A stretch of DNA of 41,246 nucleotides from Myxococcaceae bacterium (GTDB lineage: Bacteria > Myxococcota > Myxococcia > Myxococcales > Myxococcaceae), in NCBI GenBank assembly GCA_017881265.1, contig JADGRA010000031.1:1-41246 (forward strand), read 5' to 3'. Positions 18,644 through 27,880 of this stretch are shown piece after piece (positions within the stretch are counted from its first letter, which is position 1; every line of letters starts with the position of its first letter). The notes under the pieces were generated by a model. The model did no database searches and had not been told where the DNA came from. It worked only from the letters and a program-made list of their open reading frames with translations. The position numbers and the translations under genes were made by a program.

Positions 18644-19645
18644 CTAGCGCTTGGACTTCGCCGGGGCCTTGGCCTTGGCCGCCTGGGCCGGGTCGATGTC
18701 CTCGATGCTGCGCACGCTTTCCTGCGCCCCTTCCCAGGTTTCCCCGGGACCGAGGCGCCACTCCTCGGGGACGGAGGCCTTCCAGGTGTAGGTGGCGTTG
18801 GCGTCCCCGCCGCTGGGGGCATGGGAGCGCACGCTGAAGGTGGCCTCCATCTGCGCCACGCCGGCCGGGACGCGGTCAAATTCGTACTGCGCCAGCACCA
18901 CCTGGGGGGGGAACTCGGCGATGAGGCGCTCCGGGAAGTCGTTCTTCATCCCCGGCGCCCCGGCCGACATCTCGGCCACCAGCTTTCCGCCCGAGTCCAG
19001 AAGCCGAAACGTCGCGGCGATGTCCGCCGAGGTGACGATGCGCTTGGCGCCGGAGTGCTCGTCGTCCTTGGCGTAGCGCTGGGCGCCCCACAGCACGAGG
19101 GGCAGACGGACGCGCGGGCGCCCGCCCGCGGCACTCACGTCGGCCGTCACCACGTCCAGCCGCATGCCCTTGTCCGTGCCGGAGAAGATGGGCAGGTAGC
19201 GCCCGGTGTGCATGCGGTCGAAGAGGGCCTTCTCCGCATCGTAGAAGGCCTTTCGGTCCACCGCCGTCCGGGCGGCGGGAGGCGTGGCCCGCCGGCCGTC
19301 CGGCAGGGCGGGCAGGTTCTCCAGTTCCTTCTCCTGCGCCTTCCGCTGCTCCAGTTCCACCAGGTACTCGTCGAAGGCCGGGCTGAGGTTGAATCGCTTG
19401 CGGTAGGCGTCGACGCCCTCGAAGTACCACTTGAAGAAGGACTGCACCTCCTCCAGGTACTGCTTCTGCTCCGGGATGGACCGAATCCACCCCAGCCGCT
19501 CCAGGGCGTCCGCCCGCAGCCGGGCCGCCGCGGCCTCGCGCTGCAACACCAGCACCTGGGCCTCGGACCGGCGCCAGCCCACCACGCCCACCCCGAGGAG
19601 GCCGGCGACGACGAGAAGGAAGAGGAGGAAGGCGTTTCGGCTCAT
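18644..19645 (-). CDS. Membrane-anchored protein of unknown function, last gene of the efflux/MNIO operon
   Basis: A 333-residue protein with an N-terminal hydrophobic helix (about 5-24, NAFLLFLLVVAGLLGVGVVG) that is either a signal anchor or an uncleaved signal. A short coiled-coil-like helix follows (about 28-50), then a helical section and a beta-rich domain (about 150-310: RLPLVLWGAQRY, ATFRLLDSGGKLVAEM, VVLAQYEFDRVP). The tail is Lys/Ala/Pro-rich. No known domain is recognised. It starts 27 bases after the MNIO-like gene and ends the operon. The 18514-18643 gap to the convergent propeller gene contains a short C/G hairpin and nothing else. Confidence 0.75.
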   Translation of the reverse strand: MSRNAFLLFLLVVAGLLGVGVVGWRRSEAQVLVLQREAAAARLRADALERLGWIRSIPEQKQYLEEVQSFFKWYFEGVDAYRKRFNLSPAFDEYLVELEQRKAQEKELENLPALPDGRRATPPAARTAVDRKAFYDAEKALFDRMHTGRYLPIFSGTDKGMRLDVVTADVSAAGGRPRVRLPLVLWGAQRYAKDDEHSGAKRIVTSADIAATFRLLDSGGKLVAEMSAGAPGMKNDFPERLIAEFPPQVVLAQYEFDRVPAGVAQMEATFSVRSHAPSGGDANATYTWKASVPEEWRLGPGETWEGAQESVRSIEDIDPAQAAKAKAPAKSKR

Positions 19646-19672
19646 GCGCGGAGGACTCCCCGGAAGGGCAGG

Positions 19673-21172
19673 TCAGCAAGCATCGCCATTTTCGCCCCGC
19701 GCTTCCACGTTTCCGACGGAGGCGACGCCAAGTCGTCCCCCCTCCCACACCGCCCGCACCGCCCACGGCCCGGCCGGCGCCCGCGCCACCACCTGGGCCA
19801 GGCCGTCCAGGCCGCTGCTTTCCAGAAGCCCGGTGGCCCAGGCGCGCGTCCCCAGGTGCCGCCGCAGCGCCCGGGCGGCAAACAGCGCTTCGGACAAGTC
19901 CACCGGAAAGCGGCCCTGCCCCTTGCCGTGGGCCAGCGCCTGGGCCCAGGTGTCGAAGGCCAGCGCCCCAAGGCCGGCCGGCTCCGGCGTCGCCCGCAGG
20001 CGGGCGCGGGCCCAGGCGCCAAAGGCCGACAGCAGCGGGGTGCCGGTGTCCCACTGGGCGCGGAACTCTTCCGAGGCGGCGAAGGATTCGAGGTCCTCCC
20101 GCCGGCCGGCCAGCACCAGCCGGGCCAGCGGCCAGGCCTGGTCGAGGGCGTCCGCCAGCACCGCCAGCCGGTAATGCCTGTCTGCCGCCAGCCCCTCCGG
20201 GTCCTCCACCGCTTCGGGCCACGGGCCGTAGGCCGCCTGCCATTGCGCCCAGGGCGCACTTGCCCCCAAGCGGGCGGTGGCGGGGGTGGCGCGCCCGGGC
20301 CAGGCCAGCGCCGCTCCGGCCCGCACCGGCCACAGCGCCCGCAGCCGCCGCAGCGTCTGCGCCGCAATGTCCGGTGGATGGCCGTCCCCCTCGAAGACGA
20401 GGGCCCGCAGGGAAGGCAGCCGTGGGAGGAGGTCCGCCAGCAAGCCGAAGACTTCCTCGCGCACCGGCTGGGTATGGTCGTCGGCGTAAAAGCCGCGCCC
20501 GGACGCACTGCGCGTCACGACGCCCCCCGCCAGGTGGACTTCCACCACCGCCTGGAGGGGAAAGCCGTCCAGCCCGGCGTCCAGGGGAAGGCCGGACGCC
20601 AGCTGCGCGGACAAAAGGTGCCCCAGGTCAAGCAGCAGCGGACAGCCGGTGCGCTGGTGCAGCGCCCCCATGAAGTCCAGCACATGCAGGCCGCCGGAGC
20701 GCCACCCGGCCACCGGGTTTTCCAGGATAAGGGGGACGGACAGGTGGCCCTGCACATGCGCGGCGTGGACGGCCGCGTCGGCCAGGCCTTCTTCTGTCAG
20801 CGGTGGGGGCAGGTAGAGGTAGCCCGGGAAGGGCTGCCCGCGGCGGTGCCACCAGCCCACGTCGTTGCCCACCCAGGCGGAACGCACTTCGCGCGCATGG
20901 GCGTCCAGGTGCGCCAGCGCCGAGACGTCCTCCAGCTCCGGGCCATACAGGTTGAGGTGGACGGGGTGAAACAGCACCGGCACCGTGTCGCGCGCCTCCC
21001 ACAGCACCGGGAACAGCGACGCCTCCCGGCGTGCCTGGGCCAGGTCCAGCGGCGCCGAGTACTCCACCACGTCGAACAGGCCGGGCTGCGCCTGGAGCAG
21101 CGCCCAGGGCTGCGGCACGTCCTGGACGGAGAGGTTGCTGCTCAGTCCAAGGCCACGGAAGGGCAGGTCCAC
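19673..21172 (-). CDS. DUF692 / MNIO-like TIM-barrel protein with C-terminal extension
   Basis: A 499-residue protein whose first 285 residues carry the motif series of the DUF692 (multinuclear non-heme iron oxidase, MNIO) family: LFHPVHLNLYG (His69), LILENP at 148-153, LLLDLGH (Asp182, His185), VEVHLAGG (Glu211, His213), YADDHTQPV (Asp232, His233) and VFEGDG (Glu261). The usual SEHL-like motif before the ENP strand reads GNDVGWW here, so one metal ligand appears changed. Residues 286-499 are an Ala/Leu/Arg-rich extension I do not recognise. Family members such as MbnB install oxazolone/thioamide or thiazole-type changes on peptides. It follows the permease gene by 11 bases. The substrate is unknown and no precursor peptide was found nearby. 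Confidence 0.8.
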   Translation of the reverse strand: MDLPFRGLGLSSNLSVQDVPQPWALLQAQPGLFDVVEYSAPLDLAQARREASLFPVLWEARDTVPVLFHPVHLNLYGPELEDVSALAHLDAHAREVRSAWVGNDVGWWHRRGQPFPGYLYLPPPLTEEGLADAAVHAAHVQGHLSVPLILENPVAGWRSGGLHVLDFMGALHQRTGCPLLLDLGHLLSAQLASGLPLDAGLDGFPLQAVVEVHLAGGVVTRSASGRGFYADDHTQPVREEVFGLLADLLPRLPSLRALVFEGDGHPPDIAAQTLRRLRALWPVRAGAALAWPGRATPATARLGASAPWAQWQAAYGPWPEAVEDPEGLAADRHYRLAVLADALDQAWPLARLVLAGRREDLESFAASEEFRAQWDTGTPLLSAFGAWARARLRATPEPAGLGALAFDTWAQALAHGKGQGRFPVDLSEALFAARALRRHLGTRAWATGLLESSGLDGLAQVVARAPAGPWAVRAVWEGGRLGVASVGNVEARGENGDAC

Positions 21173-21183
21173 GCGCGGCCACC

Positions 21184-22431
21184 CTACTCCATACGCATGG
21201 CCTCGACCGGGTCGAGCCGGGCGGCCCTCGCCGCGGGGTAGATGCCGAAGACGAGGCCCACCCCGCTGCTCATCGCCAGCGCCAGCACCACCGCCCAGGG
21301 GGGCACCACTGTGGGAAAGCCGAAGGCCCAGCGGGCCAGAAAGGCAATCCCGAAGCCCAGCACCAGGCCGATGATGCCGCCCACGAAGGACAGCGTCACC
21401 GCCTCGATGGCGAACTGCCCCAGGATGCGTCCACGCTTGGCGCCGAGGGCCTTGCGAATCCCAATCTCCCGCGTCCTTTCGGTGACGGACACCAGCATGA
21501 TGTTGAGGATGCCGATGCCGCCCACGATGAGGGAGAGCAGGCAGATGCCGGCGCCCCCGGCGGCGATGACCCGGCTCAGGTTGTTGAAGGTCCGCGTGAC
21601 GGACTCGTTGGTGTCAATCTCGAAGTTGTTGGGCGCCCCGGGCGCGACGTCGCGCCGGCGCCGCAGCACTGCCGTCACCTCGTCCTGCGCCCGCTGCACC
21701 AGTTCCGGGCCCTGGGCCACGACGTTGATGCGCAGGCTGTGGTCCTTCCCGTAGGCGTCCATCGCCGTGGTCAGGGGCAGCACCACAATGTTGTCCATGT
21801 TGAAGAGGCCGAGAAATTTCCCCCGCTTGCTGAGGACCCCGATGACGCGCAGCACCTTCCCGCCGATGCGCACCGTCTGTCCGAGCGGGCTCTCCCCGGG
21901 GAACAGCTGGGCGGCCACCTCCGTTCCCAGCACCACCACCTTGCGCTCCTCCTCCACCTCGCTCGGGCTGTAGAAGCGGCCCTCGGCGATGCCGAGGATG
22001 CCGGTGGTCTCCAGCCATTCGGAGGTGGCGCCCATGGCGAAGACGTTGGGCGAGGTCTCCGCGCGGTCGCTCGCCACCTTGAAGAGGCCGAAGCCGGTCT
22101 GTCCGGAGGCGGTCTTCACTGCCGGGCAGGACTGGCGGATGAGCTGGACGTCGGAGAGGTGAAAGGCTGGACGCCGCTGGAAGCGCCGCCAGTCGATGCG
22201 CCCGAAGTTGACGCCCCCGGGCCACTTGGACACGGTGAAGGTGTTGGCGCCCAGCTGCCCGAGGTCGCGCGTGACTTTCAGCCGCAGCCCCTCGATGAGC
22301 GCCATCATCGACACCACCGTGGCCACGCCGATGACGACGCCCAACAGCGTGAGGAGCGAGCGCAGCGGGTTGGCCCACAGGGTCCCGAATGCCAGCCGCA
22401 CGTTGTCGAACAGCCCGCTGAGCCCCTTCAT
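21184..22431 (-). CDS. MacB-type ABC transporter permease (second)
   Basis: A 415-residue inner-membrane protein of the MacB/FtsX family. One transmembrane helix near residues 22-45 is followed by a periplasmic core (MacB_PCD, about 50-270) and three C-terminal helices (from [25 protein letters not shown] on). The motif VTERTREIGIRKALGAKR precedes the last helices, as in FtsX proteins, and the C-terminus reads ARLDPVEAMRME. The ATG overlaps the end of the other permease gene by four bases. With that permease it probably forms a heterodimer energised by the ATPase encoded upstream. MacB-type pumps move molecules from the periplasm through a TolC channel by mechanotransmission. Confidence 0.93.
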   Translation of the reverse strand: MKGLSGLFDNVRLAFGTLWANPLRSLLTLLGVVIGVATVVSMMALIEGLRLKVTRDLGQLGANTFTVSKWPGGVNFGRIDWRRFQRRPAFHLSDVQLIRQSCPAVKTASGQTGFGLFKVASDRAETSPNVFAMGATSEWLETTGILGIAEGRFYSPSEVEEERKVVVLGTEVAAQLFPGESPLGQTVRIGGKVLRVIGVLSKRGKFLGLFNMDNIVVLPLTTAMDAYGKDHSLRINVVAQGPELVQRAQDEVTAVLRRRRDVAPGAPNNFEIDTNESVTRTFNNLSRVIAAGGAGICLLSLIVGGIGILNIMLVSVTERTREIGIRKALGAKRGRILGQFAIEAVTLSFVGGIIGLVLGFGIAFLARWAFGFPTVVPPWAVVLALAMSSGVGLVFGIYPAARAARLDPVEAMRME

Positions 22432-23657
22432 TCGTGTCGCAGCGCCTCCACCGGGTCGAGCTGTGCCGCGCGCGCCGCTGGCCAGATGCCGAACACCAGG
22501 CCCACCAGGGCGGCGAAGCCGACGCCGGCCACCACCGTCAAGGGCTGCACCACGGCGGTAACGCTGGAGACGGCCGACACCAGCTTGGCCAGGCCGAGGC
22601 CCACCGTCGTGCCGAGCACGCCGCCCAGCGCCGAGACTGTGGACGCCTCGAGCAGGAACTGCACGACGATGGTGCGGCGGCGCGCGCCCAGCGCCCGGCG
22701 GACCCCAATCTCCCGTGTCCGCTCCCGGACGCTGACCAGCATGATGTTCATGATGCCGATGCCGCCGACGATGAGGGTGATGATGCCCACCGCCACCGCC
22801 ACGCCGTATAGGGCGCCGGTGAGGCCCTTGTAGATGTCAGCCAGCTGCTCGGCCCGGAAAACACTGAAGTCGTCGGGCTTGTCCGGGGGCACGTTACGCG
22901 CGCGCCGGAGGATGCCGGTAATCTCGTCCTCCGCCTTGTCCAGGTCCTTCGGGTCGTGCAGCGCAACGTCAATCTGGAAGTCGCGCTTGCCGTAGACGCC
23001 GAGAAAGCTCTTGAACGGGACGAAGGCCACCAGGTCCAGACTCTGGCCCAGCAGGCTTCCTTTGGGGGCGAGCACGCCCACCACGCGGTAGGGGCGGCTG
23101 TCGACGCGCACGCTTTCCGCGAGGGGGTTCCTGTCCGGGAACAGCGCCTCGGCCACCTGGGAGCCCAGGACAATCACGAAGCGCTCGTTGTCGCTGTCGG
23201 CGTCGGTGATGAAGCGGCCCTTGGCCATCTCGTACCCGCCCACCCGCTGGAAGTCCCCCAGGGTGCCGGTGACGTCGACGCCCGAGGCGGTCTGTTGCCG
23301 GCTGGTGATGTCCTTAGACTCCTCGTTGAGCTCCGGCACGACGAAGGCGGCGTAGCGGGACTGGGCGGCGATGGCCTGCATCTGCGGCACGGTGAGCTGC
23401 TTGCGGTTCCGGTACATCCACCACGTCGGTCCCATCGAAATCTGCGGCGTGCGGGAGATGTTCAACGTCGCCGTGCCCAGGCTTTCCAGCTGGTGAGCAA
23501 AGGAGGCGTTCAGCCCCTGGATGATGGAGACGATGGCGAGCAGCGTGGCGACGCCGATGCCCACCGCGGCGACGGTGAGGATGGTGCGCAGCGGGTTGGC
23601 CCTCAGCGAGCTGAGGGCGATGCGGGTTCCTTCGTAGAGCTCGACGCTGGGCTTCAC
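22428..23657 (-). CDS. MacB-type ABC transporter permease (first)
   Basis: A 409-residue paralogue of the next permease with the same architecture: N-terminal helix ([20 protein letters not shown]), periplasmic core, then three helices beginning [20 protein letters not shown]. It has [18 protein letters not shown] and the C-terminal [12 protein letters not shown]. The GTG start overlaps the ATPase stop (GTGA). Two separate permeases with one ATPase indicates an asymmetric transporter rather than the fused ATPase-permease MacB of E. coli. The periplasmic part contains a Gln/Arg-rich insertion around [13 protein letters not shown], in the region that should contact the membrane-fusion protein. 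Confidence 0.93.
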   Translation of the reverse strand: MKPSVELYEGTRIALSSLRANPLRTILTVAAVGIGVATLLAIVSIIQGLNASFAHQLESLGTATLNISRTPQISMGPTWWMYRNRKQLTVPQMQAIAAQSRYAAFVVPELNEESKDITSRQQTASGVDVTGTLGDFQRVGGYEMAKGRFITDADSDNERFVIVLGSQVAEALFPDRNPLAESVRVDSRPYRVVGVLAPKGSLLGQSLDLVAFVPFKSFLGVYGKRDFQIDVALHDPKDLDKAEDEITGILRRARNVPPDKPDDFSVFRAEQLADIYKGLTGALYGVAVAVGIITLIVGGIGIMNIMLVSVRERTREIGVRRALGARRRTIVVQFLLEASTVSALGGVLGTTVGLGLAKLVSAVSSVTAVVQPLTVVAGVGFAALVGLVFGIWPAARAAQLDPVEALRHE

Positions 23658-24394
23658 GGGGCGACGGCGGCCGCGGCAGCGCGCGCCCGCTCGGCCCGAC
23701 TCTCTAGCGCCACCTGTGCTCCCGGTCCATCGGACACCACCTTGCCGTCCATCAGGCGGACCGCCCGGGGACAGCGCGCGGCGATGGCGGGCTCATGGGT
23801 GACCAGCACCAGGGTGTGCCCGGCGCTGTGCAGCTGCTCGAAGAGACGAATAATCTCCTCGCCGGTGGCCGAGTCCAGGTTGCCGGTGGGCTCGTCGGCG
23901 AGCAGCAGCGAGGGCTCCGTCACCAGAGCGCGGGCGATGGCCACGCGCTGGCGCTGGCCGCCGGACAACTCGTTCGGACGGTGATGGACCCGGTTCGCGA
24001 GCCCGACCTTCTCCAGCGCCGCGGTGGCTCGCTCGTGCCGTTCCCGCGCGCGCAGGCCCCGGTACACCAGCGGCAGCTCCACGTTGGCCTGGGCCGTCTC
24101 CCGTGGCAGCAGCTGGAACGTCTGGAAGATGAAGCCAATCTCCCGGTTGCGGATGTCAGCCAGCGCGTTGTCCGACATCCCGCTCACGTCCTGGCCGTTG
24201 AGGATGTAGCGGCCGGAGGTGGGGGTGTCCAGGCAGCCGAGGACGTTCATCAGCGTGCTCTTGCCGGAGCCGGACTGGCCGATGATGGAGGTCCACTCCC
24301 CCTTCTCGATGGCGATGGAGACACCGTCCAGGGCGTGCACCTCCTCCTCGCCGACCGTGTAGTACCGCCGGATGTCTTCGAGCCGGATGAGCAT
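23654..24394 (-). CDS. ABC transporter ATP-binding protein (MacB/LolD type)
   Basis: A 246-residue cytoplasmic ATPase. Visible are Walker [11 protein letters not shown]-loop [10 protein letters not shown], signature [15 protein letters not shown], Walker [14 protein letters not shown], and the H-loop LVTHEP. The [17 protein letters not shown] stretch is characteristic of the LolD/MacB/FtsE branch. A short Ala/Arg-rich tail extends beyond the domain. It starts three bases after the membrane-fusion gene and overlaps the first permease gene by four bases, so stoichiometric expression is likely. It drives the two permeases. Confidence 0.95.
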   Translation of the reverse strand: MLIRLEDIRRYYTVGEEEVHALDGVSIAIEKGEWTSIIGQSGSGKSTLMNVLGCLDTPTSGRYILNGQDVSGMSDNALADIRNREIGFIFQTFQLLPRETAQANVELPLVYRGLRARERHERATAALEKVGLANRVHHRPNELSGGQRQRVAIARALVTEPSLLLADEPTGNLDSATGEEIIRLFEQLHSAGHTLVLVTHEPAIAARCPRAVRLMDGKVVSDGPGAQVALESRAERARAAAAAVAP

Positions 24395-24397
24395 GCC

Positions 24398-25675
24398 CTA
24401 GCCCTGGGCCGGCGCATGCGCACCCGGGCCCCCGGGTCCGCCGGTTTGCATTTCCTTCAGGTGGTCGCCGTCCTTCAATTCCTTGGAGACGGTGCGGAAC
24501 GGGCCCTCCACGACTTTCTCCCCGTCCTGCAGGCCTTCCAGAATTTCCAGGTCGGTGTCCGAGGCGATGCCGGTGCGCACGCGGCGGATGTGGGCCTTGT
24601 TGTCGCCGTCGACGACGAAGACGACCTTGGCCAGCGCCTCGCGGCTGCGCTTAGCGGTCAGCGTGGTGTTGGCCTCCCCCGCCTTGTTGGCGTCGGGCAG
24701 CTGCTTCTCCGGACGCACCGTCACCGCCTGGATGGGGACGATGATGGCGTCGCCGCGGGTCTCGGCGGTGATGCGGACCTCGCTGGACATGCCCGGCAGG
24801 ACGCCGGCGGGACGGTTGTCCAGGAGGACTTTCACCGGGAAGGTGGTGACCTCGGACTCGGTGCCCGGGTTCTTGATGGTGGCCTTCTGCGCAATCTCCA
24901 CCACCGAGCCCTCGAAGGTCTGCCCCTCGAGCGCATCCACGCTGAGCTCCGCGCGCTGGCCGGGCTTGAGGTACACCACCTCGTGCTCGCCCACTTCAAT
25001 CTTCACTTCCATGTTGTTGAGGGCGGCCACCGTCATCACCGTGTCCTCGCTGAAGTCCGAGCCGCGCACCCGCTCGCCAACTTCGCGGGAGAGTTCGATG
25101 ACGTTGCCGTCGATGGGCGAGATGAGCTCGGTGCGTGAAAGGTTGGTTTCACTCTGCTCGTAAAGGGCGACGTTGCTCGTGTACTTCTCCTTGGCGGAAT
25201 TGAGGCGGGCGACCGCGCCGTCGTAGTTGGACTTGGCCAGGTCCAGCTCGGCGCCCGACGACATGCCCCGGTCGGCCAGCGACTTGGTGCGCTTGAGTTC
25301 CAGGGTGTAACGGTCCACGTCCACTTGGGCGCTGGCGATGTCACTTTTCGCGGAATTGGCTGACGCCAGGGCTTGCTTGGCCTGGGCGAGGAAGGGCCGG
25401 GCGTCGATTTTGGCCAGCACCATCCCCTTCTTGACCGGGTCGCCGTCCTTGACGAAGCGCTGGATGAGGTCCCCGGACAGGTTGGAGGAGATTTTCACCG
25501 TCGTCACCGACTCGATTTTTCCCGCCCCCACCACCACCCGGGAGATGGGGCCCTTGTGGGCCTTGGCCATCTGCACCTCGACCGCCGGCGGTGGACGGTC
25601 CTTCAGACCGGCGATGGTGATGGCCACGACGCCGACGACAAGCAGTCCCAGAATCAACCCCTTCCACCACGTCAT
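24398..25675 (-). CDS. Periplasmic membrane-fusion (adaptor) protein of MacA/HlyD type
   Basis: A 425-residue adaptor that links inner-membrane pump and outer-membrane channel. An N-terminal anchor helix (GLILGLLVVGVVAITIAGL) precedes a lipoyl-like half motif (VGAGKIESVTTVKISSNLSG ... VKKGMVLAKID), an alpha-helical hairpin (about 92-160), the second lipoyl half (LISPIDGNVIE) and beta-barrel domains (VEIGEHEVVYLKPGQRAELSV). A flexible Gly/Pro tail ends the protein. The ATG overlaps the TolC-like gene stop by four bases. This order (channel, adaptor, ATPase, permeases) is typical of tripartite ABC efflux operons. Confidence 0.93.
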   Translation of the reverse strand: MTWWKGLILGLLVVGVVAITIAGLKDRPPPAVEVQMAKAHKGPISRVVVGAGKIESVTTVKISSNLSGDLIQRFVKDGDPVKKGMVLAKIDARPFLAQAKQALASANSAKSDIASAQVDVDRYTLELKRTKSLADRGMSSGAELDLAKSNYDGAVARLNSAKEKYTSNVALYEQSETNLSRTELISPIDGNVIELSREVGERVRGSDFSEDTVMTVAALNNMEVKIEVGEHEVVYLKPGQRAELSVDALEGQTFEGSVVEIAQKATIKNPGTESEVTTFPVKVLLDNRPAGVLPGMSSEVRITAETRGDAIIVPIQAVTVRPEKQLPDANKAGEANTTLTAKRSREALAKVVFVVDGDNKAHIRRVRTGIASDTDLEILEGLQDGEKVVEGPFRTVSKELKDGDHLKEMQTGGPGGPGAHAPAQG

Positions 25676-26979
25676 GGCTTCGCTCCGTTGCTGAGGGTGC
25701 CCATCGCGCGGGCCAGGCTGGCCTGTGCGTTCTCCACGTTGGCCTGCGTCTGCAAGAGGTTCAGCTCTGCCGACAGCAGCTTCACCTGTGCATCACGGAC
25801 GTCCAGGGTATTGCTTGCACCAGCGTTGAAGCGCTCCTGGAAGTACTCGAGATTCTTGGCCGCGGCCGCCCGGTTCGCCGTCAGCACGTCCAGGGCCTTG
25901 ACCTGGTCGGCCAGGGCATTGAGGGTGGTGCGGATCTGCCCGTCGACGTCGCGCTCGCTCTGGGAATAGGTGGCCTTCGCCGCTCGCGTCTGCTCCTCCG
26001 CCTGCCTGGACAGGGCGAACGTCGACATGCCATCGAAAATCTGCCAGTTCAGGTTGACCGACAAGGTGGCGCCGGTGTTGATGCCCCACTGGTAGAAGGC
26101 GGTGCCGAAGTCGTTGCTGTTGTGAAAAATCTGTCCGGTCAGGTTCAACCTCGGGAAAAGGTTCGCCTGCTGGACGGTGATGTTGCTCTGGGCCGCATCA
26201 ATCTGCGCCGCGTACGCCCGAAGGATGGCGCGCTGCTGCTTGGCCGTGGCCGCCGCCTCCGTGTAGCTGGGAGGCGGGGGCGGCGTCTGACCGAAGGCCT
26301 TCGGCTGGACTGCCACCAGCTCGTCCGTCTCAGGACGGCCCAGCCACGCCGCCAGGTCGGCCTGCGCCTGCACCACCGCAATGTGCTGCTGGATGGCGTT
26401 GTTCTGGTCCGTTCCGTAGTTGACCTGCGCCGCCAGGGCATCGCCTTTGATGCCCTTGCCGGCCTCGTAGAGCGCCTCGGCGCGGTCCCACAATTGCTTG
26501 CTCTTCTTGGCCGTCTGCTCGAGCACGTCGAGCGAGCCCTGCGCCGTGAACAGGACGTAGAAGCGGCGGATGGCCTCCAGCTCCGAGGCATCCTCCTGGT
26601 CCTGGGCCAGCCCCTTGTTGGCCCGCTCCAGCTCCCCGGCCTGCTTCAGCTGGAACCACTGCGCCACGTTGACGATGGTCTGGGTGAGGTTGGCGCCCAC
26701 CTGGTAGTTGTTGATTTGGTTGGGCGGGCTGTTGGAGGTGATGGCGTTACCGCTAAACAGCACCGTGCGCCGGGTCTCGGTATTCCACGCGAAGGCCGCG
26801 CTGTAGCCGACGAAGAGCTGTGGCAAAAGTGCGCCGCGGAAGTTGGCAACATTCTCGTAGGACTCAATCCAGGTGAGTTCGGCCTGGATGGCGGTGAGGT
26901 TGTTGCGCGCTTCGGCGCGGACCTCATTCAGCGTGATGGGGGTGGCGGCCACCAGGACCGACAGCACGAGTCCCGTCAC
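25672..26979 (-). CDS. TolC-family outer-membrane efflux protein
   Basis: A 435-residue protein with a short signal peptide (about 16 residues, VLSVLVAATPITL) and two OEP repeats rich in Ala/Gln helices. The repeat ends contain typical strands such as AAFAWNTETR and FGTAFYQWGINTGATLSVNLNWQIFDG, followed by the characteristic long coiled helices (LNALADQVKALDVLTANRAAAAKNLEYFQERFNAG-type segment). The end, DVRDAQVKLLSAELNLLQTQ, is the TolC equatorial pattern. The GTG start overlaps the upstream Yip1-like gene (GTGA). It supplies the outer-membrane exit duct for the ABC pump encoded downstream. Confidence 0.93.
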   Translation of the reverse strand: MTGLVLSVLVAATPITLNEVRAEARNNLTAIQAELTWIESYENVANFRGALLPQLFVGYSAAFAWNTETRRTVLFSGNAITSNSPPNQINNYQVGANLTQTIVNVAQWFQLKQAGELERANKGLAQDQEDASELEAIRRFYVLFTAQGSLDVLEQTAKKSKQLWDRAEALYEAGKGIKGDALAAQVNYGTDQNNAIQQHIAVVQAQADLAAWLGRPETDELVAVQPKAFGQTPPPPPSYTEAAATAKQQRAILRAYAAQIDAAQSNITVQQANLFPRLNLTGQIFHNSNDFGTAFYQWGINTGATLSVNLNWQIFDGMSTFALSRQAEEQTRAAKATYSQSERDVDGQIRTTLNALADQVKALDVLTANRAAAAKNLEYFQERFNAGASNTLDVRDAQVKLLSAELNLLQTQANVENAQASLARAMGTLSNGAKP

Positions 26980-27677
26980 CGGCCACCTCCGGAGAGCCCC
27001 GGAATCCCGATGCCGAACACGCCCACCGCGGCAAGGAACAGGGCAGCGCCGACGAGGAGGCCCTGCCGGCGGCGCAGGCCCACCACCGTGGCAAACCCCA
27101 CACCCATCAGGAGTGCGGACCAGAGGCTAAAGAAGTCGAGAGAGGTGAGAAGGCGCATGAGCTTGGGGGACTGGGCGTGGAAGACGGAGGCCAGCGAGGA
27201 AGGAAGCAGCGTCTGGGCGCGGCTCTCGCTGAGGGACGGCTGGACGAGCGCGACCAGCCCGTAGAGAAGCCGGGACAGCGTCAGGGGCAACGTGCCGACG
27301 GCAGCAGCGGTGAAGAAGCTGTTGAAAGTGCCCTTCTTCCCCAACAGCCAGGCCAACAGCAAAAGCACCAGCGCGATGCCGAGCACCATCAGCGAGGGCA
27401 ACACCAGCCCCCCGGCGATGGACGTCACCAGCTTCAGCCGCTGGGCTTGCTGGATTTGGTCGGCGAGGTCCGCCTCCGGCATGCCTTTGAGTTGGCCGCT
27501 CGCCTCCAGCCCCTGGATGATGGTCGGGGCCGCATTCCAACGCAGTGCGAAACACGCGCCGCTGAAGGCCGTGGCGACGGACAGCAAGAGGACGGGCCAC
27601 AGCGCCCGGCGGCCCTCGACGGCCGCTGGGACCGCGGTTGCCGGGTCGGTCAGTACCTTGGTGAGGAGGAGGGCCAT
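26976..27677 (-). CDS. Yip1-like integral membrane protein
   Basis: A 233-residue inner-membrane protein with about five hydrophobic helices (ALWPVLLLSVATAFSGACFAL; LVLPSLMVLGIALVLLLLAWLLG; the AAAVGTLPLTLSRLLYGLVALV segment; LWSALLMGVGFATVVGL; LLVGAALFLAAVGVFGIGI). The central arrangement resembles the bacterial Yip1 domain. The open frame extends to 27827, but the first 50 residues of that frame are basic and low-complexity; I placed the start at the ATG at 27677, without a clear ribosome site. It is the first gene of the eight-gene efflux/MNIO operon. Its role there is unknown; Yip1-like proteins often accompany efflux genes in myxobacteria, which is an impression rather than a count. Confidence 0.75.
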   Translation of the reverse strand: MALLLTKVLTDPATAVPAAVEGRRALWPVLLLSVATAFSGACFALRWNAAPTIIQGLEASGQLKGMPEADLADQIQQAQRLKLVTSIAGGLVLPSLMVLGIALVLLLLAWLLGKKGTFNSFFTAAAVGTLPLTLSRLLYGLVALVQPSLSESRAQTLLPSSLASVFHAQSPKLMRLLTSLDFFSLWSALLMGVGFATVVGLRRRQGLLVGAALFLAAVGVFGIGIPGLSGGGR

Positions 27678-27871
27678 CGTGCGACGCGGGTTACGAGCAG
27701 GGGGGGGAGCGATTGCCAGCCCTGGACGGCAGGCCCGGCGGGAATGGCGGAAAAGCGCGGTGTTGCGCCCTGTAGCAGAATTTTTGCTGGGGGAGCACCC
27801 CCGGGGTAAACGCCAGGGGAGGCTCACGCTGGTGACAACCCCGGGGCCCCCGGCACGTCCCGCCGGCGCGG

Positions 27872-27876
27872 GGAGG
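27872..27876 (+). promoter_or_regulatory. Ribosome binding site supporting a TTG start
   Basis: GGAGG lies four bases before the TTG at 27881. No ATG or GTG in frame fits the Clp N-domain better, so it decides the start of the Clp-like gene. Confidence 0.6.
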
Positions 27877-27880
27877 ACGC

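Noticed and set aside
17996-21241. Very long plus-strand open frame of over 1000 codons
   Set aside because: It runs antisense through the 333-residue gene and the MNIO-like gene, has a Pro/Arg/Gly/His-rich low-complexity translation and no domain. It is a by-product of the high GC content.
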